64,000 bases of DNA. Source: Archivesica marissinica. Taxonomy: Eukaryota; Mollusca; Bivalvia; Venerida; Vesicomyidae. The notes below the pieces were generated by a model. It was given only the letters and a program-made list of their open reading frames with translations, was not told the origin of the DNA and did no database searches. The stretch is taken from positions 78,175,287 through 78,239,286 of the forward strand of contig CM026387.1 in the NCBI GenBank assembly GCA_014843695.1. Reading direction: 5' to 3'. Both the position numbers and the translations under genes were made by a program. Below are positions 44,101 through 59,100 of the stretch, piece after piece. The first letter of the stretch is position 1. The number at the start of each line of letters is the position of its first letter.

Positions 44101-47100
44101 ATTTGAATGAAGACTTAATCGCAAATTAAGGTTTCATAAGAGATACTTACAAATTCCTGCTCCTTGAACATAAAGTGATCTGGCTTAGTTGTTTTCAGTT
44201 CTACAATAGCAGCGCTACACTCTGGCCAAACACTGTTCATTGCTCTGAAGTAAGTCAGTCTTGGTGCCAATGTCCGGTAGGCAAGATGCACATTAATCAT
44301 ATTGTGCAGCAGACTGTTCCCTCGGGCCTCTGTTGATACTTCATTGGCTACGTAGTACACCGACTGGCACACCAACTAAAACAGCATAAATCTTATACTT
44401 AATATACCGAGAAATTATAGCATCAGGTTTTCAAACCATCGCATTTTTCGTAAGTCTGTTACCGGTAGTTACATACAAACATTGTATTAATTTGAAGTTT
44501 CATCAGAAACTTTATTTCCCAATAAAATACATTCTTTTAAATTAACTTTTACAATTGGAAGTCATTGTCGTGCCCGAAATATGTCAGTGTTAGTGGTAGG
44601 GTGGCGGACTTACTATGGAAATTGATAATAATTACTTCTCGGATTGTGTAGCAATACCTTTCACGGTTTTTAATAAATAAATGTTTGAGATTTTGTTGAT
44701 TCATAAATAATTTCTGAAATGTTTGGGCAAATTTTAAGTTCAGTGCCACTGCTAGGATAGGAAAATTCGGTATCTGTAAAGAATTATATGTTATATTTCG
44801 GGTTTTACGCCTACATCAGCACCATTTTGGGCTATATCGCCGGCGGGCAGTTTACCTAACAACACCTTTCCTGGGCAGGCTCCAGCAGTTAACCAGTACT
44901 TGGGTGCACCAAACTCCTTAAGAAACTGCCAACATTTTCATATAACTGAGACACGACCTGAGCGGGGCTCGAACCCCATCAGTGATGATAGGCTACAGTG
45001 GTATACAAGTCAGCGATCTCAACCACTCGACCACGGAGGCGGGTGTAAAGAATTAGTCCACTGATGTGTATGTAAAGTTTCAAAGAAATATATTATAAGA
45101 AACGTTGAGTATAATTTGACGGGTTAAATGTTTCTGAATACCACATCATTATTGTATCAACATTTTAAGTTCAAGGTTATGCTTGGGATGGAACTTGTGA
45201 GGGGGCAAGGAACAACCCCTAGAAACAGTATGCAACTAATCAAAGCATGATATTTGATGGTATTTAGTGGAAAGTGAGACTAAGCAGTCAGTCACCTTTC
45301 TGATTGGGGCTCCATCAACAATTGCATATTTGCATAAAACTAAACTAGAAATATCACACTATGTGATAAATGTCCACTCTCTCCGAAGCATTACGATAGT
45401 TGCTAGCATTAATATGTTTGAGATGTACTGAAAAAGACATACAGTATAGCAATAATCCTTAATTTGAGAAAAATATTTGATTCGCTACTCAGCAAAACAC
45501 GGTATAATGGTTTGTCTTGAGTTCAGTAAGCTTGAATTATGACATGCGCAGTGACATGATTATTACATAACGATAGTCGTTTTGATAGTGTTATGGACAC
45601 TTTTCGGAATATTATTTATGTTTGCTACGACTACCAAAAACAGTGAAACAGCTATTATTATTAAACATTTGGCTATAGTAAATAGATATTAAGTTTGTAA
45701 ATGAACTGTGCTCTACATTTGTCTCATATCACAACAAAACCAACAACATGGAGGCAGTTTTCAACTGTTTAATTCTATAGTTGCATGTACCTGAATTACA
45801 GAAACATTATTATATGTGGCGTATGTACTGACCTGATGTTCTTGCTCTGATCCAGCATGATACAGGGTGTGAACGAAATCATAGATGTATTCATGGACAG
45901 CTTCGGTTACTGTTTGCTCTTGGTGAACACAGCTTAGTACCCTACCTAATGCGTGTTCACTCAGCACTCTCACAGACGATTCTGCTAATGAAATATTCTC
46001 CTCTTCCTCTATAAAATACACGTATCATACAACATGAACACAAGTGGAGTTTAAGAAATAATAGTTGTCTTTCAGTTATTTAATGTTATGTTATATTTCG
46101 GGTTTTACACCTGCATCAGCACCATTTTGGGCTATATCGCGGGCGGGCAGTTTTACCTAACAACACCTTTCCTGGGCAGGCTCCAACGGTTAACCAGTAC
46201 TTGGGTGCACCAACCTCCGTAAGAAACTGCCAACTTTTTCATATAAATGAGACACGACCTGAGCGGGGCTGGAACCCGTGATGATAGGTTACAGTGGTAT
46301 ACAAATCAGCAACCGTAACCACTCGACCACGGAGGCGGACTCGAACCCGTGATGATAGGTTACAGTGGTATACAAATCAGCGACCGTAACCACTCGACCA
46401 CGGAGGCGGACTCGAACCCGTGATGATAGGTTACAGTGGTATACAAATCAGCGACCTTAACCACTCGACCACGGAGGCGGACTCGAACCCGTGATGATAG
46501 GTTACAGTGGTATACAAATCAGCGACCTTAACCACTCGACCACGGAGGCGGACTCGAACCCGTGATGATAGGTTACAGTGGTATACAAATCAGCGACCTT
46601 AACCACTCGACCACGGAGGCGGACTCGAACCCGTGATGATAGGTTACAGTGGTATACAAATCAGCGACCTTAACCACTCGACCACGGAGGCGGACTCGAA
46701 CCCGTGATGATAGGTACAGTGGTATACAAATCAGCGACCTTAACCACTCGACCATGGAGGCGGACTCGAACCCGTGATGATAGGTTACAGTGGTATACAA
46801 ATCAGCGACCTTAACCACTCGACCACGGAGGCGGACTCGAACCCGTGATGATAGGTTACAGTGGTATACAAATCAGCGACCGTAACCACTCGACCACGGA
46901 GGCGGACTCGAACCCGTGATGATAGGTTACAGTGGTATACAAATCAGCGACCTTAACCACTCGACCACGGAGGCGGACTCGAACCCGTGATGATAGGTTA
47001 CAGTGGTATACAAATCAGCGACCGTAACCACTCGACCACGGAGGCGGACTCGAACCCGTGATGATAGGTTACAGTGGTATACAAATCAGCGACCGTAACC

Positions 47101-50100
47101 ACTCGACCACGGAGGCGGACTCGAACCCGTGATGATAGGTTACAGTGGTATACAAATCAGCGACCGTAACCACTCGACCACGGAGGCGGACTCGAACCCG
47201 TGATGATAGGTTACAGTGGTATACAAATCAGCGACCGTAACCACTCGACCACGGAGGCGGACTCGAACCCGTGATGATAGGTTACAGTGGTATACAAATC
47301 AGCGACCGTAACCACTCGACCACGGAGGCGGACTCGAACCCGTGATGATAGGTTACAGTGGTATACAAATCAGCGACCGTAACCACTCGACCACGGAGGC
47401 GGACTCGAACCCGTGATGATAGGTTACAGTGGTATACAAATCAGCGACCGTAACCACTCGACCACGGAGGCGGACTCGAACCCGTGATGATAGGTTACAG
47501 TGGTATACAAATCAGCGACCGTAACCACTCGACCACGGAGGCGGACTCGAACCCGTGATGATAGGTTACAGTGGTATACAAATCAGCGACCGTAACCACT
47601 CGACCACGGAGGCGGACTCGAACCCGTGATGATAGGTTACAGTGGTATACAAATCAGCGACCGTAACCACTCGACCACGGAGGCGGACTCGAACCCGTGA
47701 TGATAGGTTACAGTGGTATACAAATCAGCGACCGTAACCACTCGACCACGGAGGCGGACTCGAACCCGTGATGATAGGTTACAGTGGTATACAAATCAGC
47801 GACCGTAACCACTCGACCACGGAGGCGGACTCGAACCCGTGATGATAGGTTACAGTGGTATACAAATCAGCGACCGTAACCACTCGACCACGGAGGCGGA
47901 CTCGAACCCGTGATGATAGGTTACAGTGGTATACAAATCAGCGACCGTAACCACTCGACCACGGAGGCGGACTCGAACCCGTGATGATAGGTTACAGTGG
48001 TATACAAATCAGCGACCGTAACCACTCGACCACGGAGGCGGACTCGAACCCGTGATGATAGGTTACAGTGGTATACAAATCAGCGACCGTAACCACTCGA
48101 CCACGGAGGCGGGCTCGAACCCGTGATGATAGGTTACAGTGGTATACAAATCAGCGACCTTAACCACTCGACCACGGAGGCGGACTCATTCGTCTATATA
48201 TAACGCAAATACAAATATGACCAAAATATATAAAAAGAGCAAAAACAGTTGGTTGTTATTTCTTAGAGTGTGTAAATGACGTCCCAAAACTACAAAAATG
48301 ATGAAATGTTTGACAACACATGTTAAACCATGTAATTATCCACAATTTCAATTCATTAATATTTTGAAGGGTGCCTGCCTGTCTGACAGAACACAAACTC
48401 GGAATGGCATCGTGAGTCTTCCTCCATTATTTAAATCTGAAATGCCTCAATTGAAACAAAGCTGTTGGTATACTAAATTAAAATTAAGAGATAAATGTCT
48501 TTATTATACCCCCGTGATCGTGTGATCCTGCCGACGGGTGATCCAGTGTCAGTATTTCACCTATCTTGGATATCAACAACCAAGAGAAGGGCATTCTAGA
48601 ACTGAACATGTGACCTTCACATCCGGTTGTCAGAACAACCACTTCCTTAAGGTCACTCTGCCTGGTAGGGGACTGTAAATCCGTAAACTGAAACAAATTA
48701 AAATCAGTAAACTAAATTCAAATTACTGTGATACGACTTCTTAAGGATATTAGGCTATCAAAACGGTCTCATTCCCTAACTTATTGTTCATTAAATTTTA
48801 CATATACTAAAATAATATACACGTTAATCACATAACTGGGCTTGTATTCAATCTCATAATGTCTTTATATGTACACACTGTAATAACACCTTGAAGGATG
48901 AGAGAATAGTCCTGATAATTTGTAAATTAAACTGTAAATTATGCATATATCTAGGTGAATTGAACGTTAACGATAAGACAAACGACGATTTAAAAAAGGT
49001 CTCGACGCAATTATAATGCTGTATAAAAAATCAATGTAACGCTGATTTGCGTAGTGATGTCATGATATTTTAATGACGTCATTAATATTCGGCCTCCACA
49101 AACTTTAACCACGCCTAATGTAGTTCATATCCCAATGAAAAATTATTCTTACCCCGCGATTAATTCCTTAAACATACATAGTGTGGTCGTTTTAATAATT
49201 AAAACAGCATGGTTATATACAAATTAAATACTTTCCACCATGGTTGTCTCAGAACAATCATTTGGTTATTTGATCAGCATAGTGGTTAGCATACTTGCGT
49301 CTCACCGGTTCGAGTCCGTTCCTCGCGCAGGGAAGTACTGGTAATTGAAATGGTGGGTTTTCTCCAGATACTACGGTTTCATACTACATGAACGACAACA
49401 CACATGCTTTTATCTGCGGCAATGAGAGTGATGACTATAAGTTGTTAAAATTCGCAATCATTGTAAAACAGACATAAAGCAAACTACCCACCTGTAGGTT
49501 AATTGCATCCGCAGTGTTCAGAAAAGATAACCACACAGTTTGTTTCCAGGAACATTGTGATTCTTGAAGAATATTCAGGTTATTATTTGTGTCTAGGTAT
49601 GCTATAATGCCAGCGAGGATCGGTGACACCTTGGTTTCTAGAGTCTGAATACATGAACGTCTGAAAGAAACCAGAACGGTTGAGATACGTATAATTAATT
49701 GATGGAAATGTTTGAGTCACAGTGAGTAAATGTGTGTAATTAGATACCGTTATTTGCAAAGAGCACTGCCCGAATGTGCAGAAAATGATGTGGTCGTAAT
49801 GCAAACTAATAAAATCAACATGGTACAAGGAATCATAAGACCATTATATATTAATATGGATGTGTCGGCCACAAAATTCCGTGGATGAGAATCTGGGATT
49901 AGCTTTTCTACGACAATAATATGGGTAGTATATGCCTTGCATGCTCAACTCCCTGAAAAAACCATTACACATCCTATTCGTACATGATGTTATACCAACA
50001 GACCTGAATGTACCAGCCTTGTTTATATTTTCTTTGCATGCAGCCTCATTAATTAGCCAATGCTGTGTCATGTGGGCACTATGTGTCTTGGATTCCTTCT

Positions 50101-53100
50101 CGTCAAGAAGCTTGGCTATCAGGCAATACACTCCATGTAGGAAAGATGCTTGACCTAGAAATAACATTATAATAACTTGATAATAGAACACCACAAACTG
50201 AATAATTGTTTGACAGATAGAAACACCTCGCTGATAAAATTCCATTGACTGGATACTATTATTTGAATATAATGCAATTTGTTTAGATAACAGGCAATAG
50301 AATGAATGGACATACAATTTATGTTTGACTTTGTGCAGGATAATCAAGATATTTAAATGCATTGATCAACAGTTTATATATATAATATAGATTATACCTC
50401 CTTCATCGTGTTCCTGGTGTAACAGTTTCAGCAAAAGAGCAACTCTATCTGTCTCTCTACTTGAATTTGCCTGCTTGTCTTTCACCATGGACAGTGCAGC
50501 CTGTACACACGCCAGAATTATTCCTTTAACATTCAGTCTATGCTGACCATAATTTGGTTCGTTTTGTTGGTTTACATTTTGCAAGTCTAATAGCACACCC
50601 TTTAACTGTAATGGTCCTCCTCTAATTCTGTCCTCCATCCCAGGTTCCGGTATATCCAAGCCATCATGCAAAGGCTTTGTTTCTTCTACACTCCAGTCCA
50701 TATGTTCTCCAGAAGCACTGCATAACATAGGTCATATATTAAATACTGTTCTGTTCCAATATATTTCAAAACATTATCATTACGTGTTATTTATAAGAAA
50801 TAAAATGTGCACTACACTTATGCACATATCTATTACATACATTGCAATGCAATGCAAACATATTTGGCACGTGTTGATGAGTATATATATATATATGGAT
50901 ACAGTTGCAGTAAAATAAGCATTTTAATTTCGAATTCATTAATAAGAAATTGACAATGTTACTTCTCTCTTGAAATGTCTTCTTCCATGACCATAGCAGA
51001 TGTACCACTGACTGCAGCAGTGAATAACTTGGCTACCGATTTCCCCGTCATTTCATGTAGTGTAGGCATGTTCATATCTTCTGTATACAAATCATCTATG
51101 TGTGCAGAGTGCCAGACACCACACTAGCAAAATAGATCAATATATGAAATGTTGTATGTGTCAACGGAAAACACTATACCATTCGGAAAACACTATACCA
51201 TTCGGAAAACACTATACCATTCGACCATTCGGAAAACACTATACCATTCGACCATTCTGAAAACACTATACCATTCGACCATTCGGAAAACACTATACCA
51301 TTCCGAGATGTTTGTTAAATATTAAAAAATCAATAAAGGTCATGAAACATCATTTAATACCTTCTGGTTTTATATTTTAGAGCATAATTATATTCTACTA
51401 TTTATAATCATGTTCACAAACAAGTATGGCTATTATTAAAAATATGAGAAATTTTGCAATCGCAATATAAACTTATCGTACTGCCCATAATATATCTATT
51501 GCAAGATCAGCCTTCAGCTGTTTTTCCAATGAAGACATAAATTATTCTTAGGAGTTAATGGGTGGTACATGAACGCTCCTTGAAACATTTCGGATTACTA
51601 CTGGAGAATCCAAAATACGTTAAATATCGTGTTTGTCAGACATTGATGATTTATAAACAAACATGCACTAGATTCAGTTGTATATATTTCAATTATTTTG
51701 TACTATTATATTGTCCTAAATATGTTTCTCCTTCTCCACTATGTCCTTATATACGACATATATTTAAAATGGTGATTTCAATAATTTTGGAAAGATGAAT
51801 ATGATTGTAACATCATATTGCATGAAATTATATTAGAAAATACCTGAAATCCGGTAAATGCTGCTCCTCTAGGAAGTTGGACAATAAAAACAACATGTAC
51901 TGGTGCCCGCAGTTCCTCTCTCATTTTTTCAAACTCATCCATGACACAGTACCGGGCGCAAGCTATCAGGTTGGCATTGACATCACCGGAGTCACATTGT
52001 ATCACCATCAGACTGGGTTCTTTATTAGTGTTCTGTATGTGCTGTCTGAATTGATACAGTCAAAATACATTAAAGGCAATCCTCCGATATATATTAACAA
52101 CACAGGCGGGTATGTGGTCCAGTGATTAACATGGTGGATTGGTAATCCAGGGATGGCAGGTATGATCCCCTGTCTGACAGTAATTAACAGTATTTCAAAT
52201 GGGACTTTAAACGGAGGTCTCGTGTCGGTGCTTTACACCGTGTACGTAAAAGAACAGGATGAGACTCTGGACTGCGTCTCTGTCTGTATCACTGCACTAT
52301 CCTCCAACACTCTAAAATTACATATATTCAGGAGGCGTCGCTCATATTGGCAACCGGTAGCTACGATGAATAAACGTAAAACACACACATCCTAACAAAG
52401 CTGGAAAATTTGCTGGTGATCAAAAATGACATTATTAAAAGTGAACCATTGACATATAACATGTCTTAAGCTTGCTTCCATTCTTCTACAACAATCTTTA
52501 CTAAGAATGATTCAACCAGAATATAAAGTATTTACCCTACATGGATACTAGGGATTCAACGAATGTTCGAATATTCGTTCGATAGTTCGAATATTAAACT
52601 TGTATTCGAATATAACAACTGGAATTTTAATATTTCGTTTCAAATAACATTTTTAGTAAATGTCATACATCCGTTTGTTTAATGTTCATCAATTAACGCA
52701 CAAAGAATGGCCCCATGCATGACCGGAGGTGCGAAAATTGTTGTAATTATGGCTCGAATTAACAAAGGCAGATGATGACACTTTGCTTAATTACAGGTGA
52801 TACTAATTGATTTAACAGAGGTCATGAAATTAAACTTCTTAATATATAATACCATTGAGAAAGGAGTTTGGAAAACAATAAAGAGAAAAAATCAAAATAT
52901 TGACTAAGGCTCCGTGAGTCTAAATGTAAATTATATGCGGTGAAAAATGCTTTATTTTCACAAAACAATCGAAAAAGCCGATAACTTAATAGACAACGTA
53001 TTCAAAAAGTCGTTTGACATTAATTCAACGGTTTTAATTAAATTATTTAATATAATATGTATTAATGGAGAACATTCACGTAGCTGGGGCGGCAAGGGTA

Positions 53101-56100
53101 TACTTGTCCCAAAATTGAAAAGGGGCGACTCTAATGAAACCAAAATATAAAGAGGTATAATTACACTTATAAATATTTTATCAACAATATATCTTAAGCT
53201 GGTATCAAATAAATAATATGTCGATTGTTCCTAACAAGGCACTAGTAATATATATATATTCGGAACATTTCGGACCACATATATATAGACTCACACAATG
53301 GTCTTCAACTAATAACATCATTGTTGATAACCAATTTGGATTCCAAAAGGCATGTCCACTGTTGACTGTATTACATGCTTTAATCACAAAAACATTTGCA
53401 GAAAAGAAAAACAAACGTTATGTTGCCTTCCTAGATTGGGAGAAAATGTTCGACAAAATCGACAATGGACACTTGTTTCATAAACTAATCCAACATAACG
53501 ACAGTTACATATAGAACTCTATAGTAAAGCCAACGGTGTTACGGTGAATATTAATAAAACTATTGTCATGATCTTAGAACTAGGCAGACCAACACGTTAT
53601 GATTTCACCTTATACGATAAGCCATTAGAAATTGTAGATAATATTAAATACCTCGTTTCATATTTAAGAACGGTAAATAAAACTAAGGAGAGAAACTATA
53701 TAAGTTCTGTTTATGTTTTAATCCTTTCATATATACTTACTTTTTTGACTTTGTGTACATGTATTGTTTGTGAATTTCGAATATTGGAATACATATGTTT
53801 AAAAACAATGAAACAGGGCTCGTATCAGAATTGCACATGGTGCTGCTTACCCGTTACACAAACTGTTCGTGATTTTCTTAACACATACATATGCCTATCC
53901 CACAGAAGATGAAATTATTTAATACTCTAGTACAACCAACATTAAATCATGCAGCTGAAATATGTGGTAATGAAGAACCGAAATATATTATTTAATTCAT
54001 ACGACATTTTGCCGCAAACTGTAAACCGATCTACAAATATTGAAGCACTTAATGGAGAACTTGGTAGATTCCCCACGATAGTTATTAGAACTAGAAATGG
54101 TTAAATATTGGATATCCCTCTTAGCAAAACCAGAAACGTCAATCCTTTTAAAAGTCCATAATATGTTAAAAACTGATATCGACATAGGCATCTTATAATG
54201 GTAACAATTGGACATGCATACCAAATAAAAACAATGCTAGACAATAGTGGATTATCCTATATTTGGACTAATCAGTATAACATGCTAACTGACTACATAC
54301 AACTCAAGCAAAGATTTCTTGATGAATACCGACAAAACTGGTACGCAGTGATTAATAATGCCAGACATCTAGAATCTCATGTACTTTCGAAATATAATTT
54401 GGACCTCGAATCCTACTTTAATATAACCACCGAACCAAATTTTAGAACCGCTATATCGTTTTAGAACGTCATCACACGACTTACAAATCGAAACTGGAAG
54501 ATATGCGAACCAACCTAGAAACGAACGCATCTGCATAAACTGTAATCTAAATTTCATTGGAAACGAATACCATTTCATTCTTATATGCCATAAAATACTT
54601 TACATCATGGCCACCTAGATATAAATTTGAACAACTGACTTCATTAACCTCAAAAACCAATGTAGTAAATCTTTCAACGTTTATTTACTTTACTAATACG
54701 GCAAGATGTTAATTTCGTTCGATAAGGTATCATTTTGAACCTACGATATTCAACACTCTAGCAAAAGTAGTTTATTTTAATATATTCCACAAAATTAATA
54801 CATTTACAATTTACTTTCAGATAACTAAACCGTGTTTATTTCACCTATATTATTTATGAGTATATGAATGTATATGAACACACTTAACGCAATGAATATT
54901 GTTGTTGTTGTAAACTCTAGAATGACGGTGTAGCATGTCGCTAGGACAGTTCTGGATGCTATCCGGTTCCATCGGAAGTCAATAAAAAGAGATTGTTTTG
55001 CCTAATTAAAATTGTTCAAATATTAAAGTTATTTCTTCAAGCTTTCCCATACAGAGAAATCTTAGATTCTCGGACCCACCAGAGTCAACTATTTGCATTC
55101 AGTGATTATGGAACAATCAGCACAGGCCATATTTATTCCTAAAGATACGGGATGTTTTGCATTCACAATGGCTGTAAAATGCTGAATATGTTAAACTTAT
55201 AAATATCTGGCTAACTAAAGACCTAAACAGACGTCACGTGTATATAATTCCAACACACCACCATGTTCAACCAGAAATGGTGCTACGTCACAGTGCTGCA
55301 AACAGAAAGGAAAAATGTGTAGTTTATATAAATTTATTTTAGTTCGATTGTTCTTACAACTTATACTAATCACAATCGCAATGGCACCAGCGTGGTTCAA
55401 ACTCCGGGCCTTTCGCACCTGAATCGAACGCGCTACCACTGCGCTATCACGACTTCCACTATCACATGTACATTTCGAATGTTCAAGACATTAGCGAATA
55501 TTCGTTCAAAAGATCATTAGAAATCACAATTTGTTGCCATCCCTAATTGGCTACATAATTATGCTTATCTATGTATGATACTTACTGAATTCTGTTACTG
55601 AATTGCTGTTCTGTATCAAATGATGATAGTGTTTCTAGCAGCATTATTTTCTCGATACCTATGCCAGTAGCTTTACTGATTTCACTCTTGTGAACTCCTG
55701 CCATCAGTTTGGAGTGGGTTGTTACCTATAAAGAGATAACTTGTAACAAAAGTATTTCTGGAATGACTTCAGATTCAAGATACAGTTAATTATTTTTCTG
55801 CGTATTTGTACATTTACATCCGTATTTAAAATAGTTCTGGGCTAATTTCGCTGACAGTGCTGAAAAGCATGGTTCAATAGCATTCCGTTACGACTATCGG
55901 TAACATTGTGCAACTGTCACGTGACTGGACCAATAGACAAACAAAAGTAATCTAAATTAAATATGTATGCGGTACTAAGTTGCTATGGAAATATTACAAG
56001 AATATAATTAATATATATATCTTTTAACTTTCTTAATAATATTTAATATTCTGAAGTTGCGATTATATATCAGTGTGATCTGTAATTCTTACTTGGGCAA

Positions 56101-59100
56101 AGAGCCGCTCACATTTCTGTTTGGCTAGTTTCATCTTAACGTACGCTATAAGACTGTCATGTGATTGTCTATGGGAATACCAATCGTTAAGTAATTTCGT
56201 CTCTTCATTCGGCAGACTACTGTTGTCTAGTCGAACCAGTGAATCCGGAGTGGCACACCATAGCAACACAAACTTTGCTTCTTCAAGAATCTTCATAATA
56301 ATACAAAAAAAATGTCTTTAATATAATATTATAATAATAATATAGATATGGCATTAGTAGACAATTGAAATCATGATAACGTTGAGAAATGTGCTAATGT
56401 ATTTGCTATAAATTCATTACCATTAATTTATTATTTAACGTCAAACTTGTTCGAAAGACCATGTCTATTAAAGAGATCACTTGCATTAAGATACAATTGT
56501 TTCAATTTATGTGGTATTAAGAGACTGTATTGTGCCTATCGCTCTTTGGTGGTGTCTTAGTACACATTTGACAGTATTGTATTTTATATGATACTATATG
56601 CCTACTGATTGCAGGTCTATATTGGATATTAAACGCTTCCGCCTACCACGGAGTTGCAGACAGAATACGGAGTTGCAGACAAAATACGCTTGTGCAACTC
56701 GAATAGTGGAGCTCAATGTACTAGAAATGCAGATTTGTGCTGACAATAGTCATGATGTAAAATTGGGAAGAGTATCTATCTATCTATTATGTCAATACGC
56801 GAAGGTGTGTGCGTACATCTACTCACTGCGCATGCACCATGGCTGTTGTCACACGGTGAGCATCTAGATCAAGGTAATGATGTAATTGTTGGAGGGTTTC
56901 TTATTGATAACATATAAGGTTATATACAAAGTACAAGTGCTCCCTTGCACTTATTTTACATATAACCGTATATATGATCAATAAACTATACTTAAAATGG
57001 TTGCATACATGAACACTATTTAATAGTATTTATGCAGTATTGACCATATTGTATTATCAAGAGTTGGATGATCAGCACATTAGCAATTAATGATTTCGAA
57101 ATATTGATCAAGCTCAAAGATTATAAAGATGAATCAGTTATATGTTATATTTCGTGTTTTACGCCTGCATCAGCACCATTTTGGACTATACACATTGAAA
57201 ACTCTTATAACAGCAACACAAAAAAGCAATACATGTATTAACAAGTTAGCTAAATATATATTTGAATACAAATAAAATAAATGATATTAATGAGTAAATA
57301 TGATGCATATCTGAAACAATTATACTAATCTGCTTTATTCTATCACATGATATTGCAAAATATAGCTAGTTATTACTTATATTTGGAATTTTACAATATT
57401 ATTTGCCTACAACAATACTGTCTCCCACCCAGGTGTTTTCCAGTCTGATATTATGTTTCCTGGTTTGACACCAAAAAAGAAACGACTTTAAATATCATAA
57501 CTAGTTCCTGAGAAAATAACGCATGCGCAGATGTTTGTAGTTTCCTGATGATACTTCAATAATTTCCATGTATCTAATTCAGTAATAGTGATTTATTCCT
57601 GATAAAATGGATAACGGAGAGCATGATTTCCATTATTAAATGTTCCAATGAGTATTAAAGACGTTATTATGTGGCTAGATGCATTATGCCCAGTTGAATT
57701 TCGGTCGAAGGCTGATATCAAGTTACAGAGGTCGATACCTAGGATGATATGAAACTAGCCACGTAATAACCTAAATATGTCTGTTTGATTCTGACATGTT
57801 ATTGTCATTTATTCTCACACTTTATTCATATCATGCTTTTCTGTATAATTATTATTATGTTATGTTATGTTATGTTATATTTCGAGTTTACGCCTGCATC
57901 AGCACTAGTTTGGGCTATATCGCCGGCGGGCAGTTTACCTAACAACACCTTTCCTGGGCAGGCTCCAGCGGTTAACCAGTACTTGGGTGCACCAACCTCC
58001 GTAAGAAACTGCCAACTTTTTCATATAAATGAGACACGGCCTGAGCGGGGCTCGAACCCGTGACCATCATAGATGATAGGTTACAGTGGTATACAGGTCA
58101 GCGACCTTTACCACTCGACCACGGAAGCGGACTAATTATTATTATGTATTGCATTATTATTATTATATTGTAGTACTATAATAGTTACCTGTGTAGATAT
58201 ATCCTTCTCATCTTTTGCATGTCCATGTTTTTCCCACACATCCAGAACAATTGCGGAGCATGTGTCATCATGGTAACCTATAAAGACATCTCCCAATTTC
58301 GCAGTATCTTTCTCCCTCCTGAAACCAAGTTACATACATGTAGTACAATCATATTCTATACAAGTATGCCTTAAGTACCTCGTGGCATAGAAACGACATT
58401 TACTAAATGTATTCGATTGTCTATTTTTAATGTGCTTGTTATCCCAGCATTTGATTATGAATGCAATACCTTTGACTTTATATTATGGCTATACGATATT
58501 GACTCATTCATACTGTGTGTTAAAAGCCTGTCTTTCAGAAATAACTATCTGCTTTGTTAGCTAGAATGCAATAATTTATTATAAACTGTTAACATAAAAA
58601 GAGCTTTCAAACAGATCTGCTACAATCCTGTATTTCACTGTGTTACAAACAATACCAACACGTATATTTATACATACAACTGTCTCATTCCTGTATGTCT
58701 CTGTGTTACAAACAATACATGTACCAACACGTATATTTATATATACAACTGTTACATTCCTGTATGTCTCTGTGTTACAAACAATACATGTACCAACAAG
58801 TATATTTATACATACAACTGTCGCATTCCTGTATGTCTCTGTTTTACAAACTCTGCAGCCCAATCCTTCAAGCTTTGCACAACGTTCTGTTGTTCCAAGG
58901 ACAGCATGGTGTTTATTGTGAGGAAATGTTTCTCCAGACGGTTGATCAGGGGTATAGGGAACTTCTTGTACACTGTTTGCTTCTCTGCTACAACAATTAA
59001 TCTGGAACAGGAAATTAAAATAATCTTTCATTGTCCACCTGAGTATTATACTTAACATAGCATAACTTTTAATGAGAGTCATCAACTAGAGCTAGGCTGT

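Larger units (their letters stand above)
52550..55546. other. AT-rich span bounded by tagggat / atcccta and clusters of cgaatattcg
   Basis: The left edge tagggattcaacgaatgttc and right-edge gaatattcgttc ... atccctaa are inverted-looking. The span contains the decayed retrotransposon. Calling it a hAT-like element is only a suggestion from the ends. Confidence 0.3.

Noticed and set aside
46271..48187. Cluster of genuine tRNA genes
   Set aside because: Units have A and B boxes but the two ends do not form a matching acceptor stem, and they are continuous with a SINE C copy. Treated as SINE-head repeats.
49990..50003. Later donor for exon 13 (GTATAA after tctgttg)
   Set aside because: It gives phase 1; exon 14 begins with one base completing a phase-2 codon. 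The donor after cattcag fits.
55215..55295. Possible exon of the host gene (peptide with HCDVAPFLVEHGGVLELYTRD)
   Set aside because: A good acceptor precedes it, but the required phase from exon 9 reads into TAG, and exon 9 joins exon 10 perfectly without it.
58848..58852. Earlier donor (GTAAAA) for exon 6
   Set aside because: It gives phase 0, while exon 7 needs phase 2. The GTATGT donor at 58816 fits and adds a plausible peptide.
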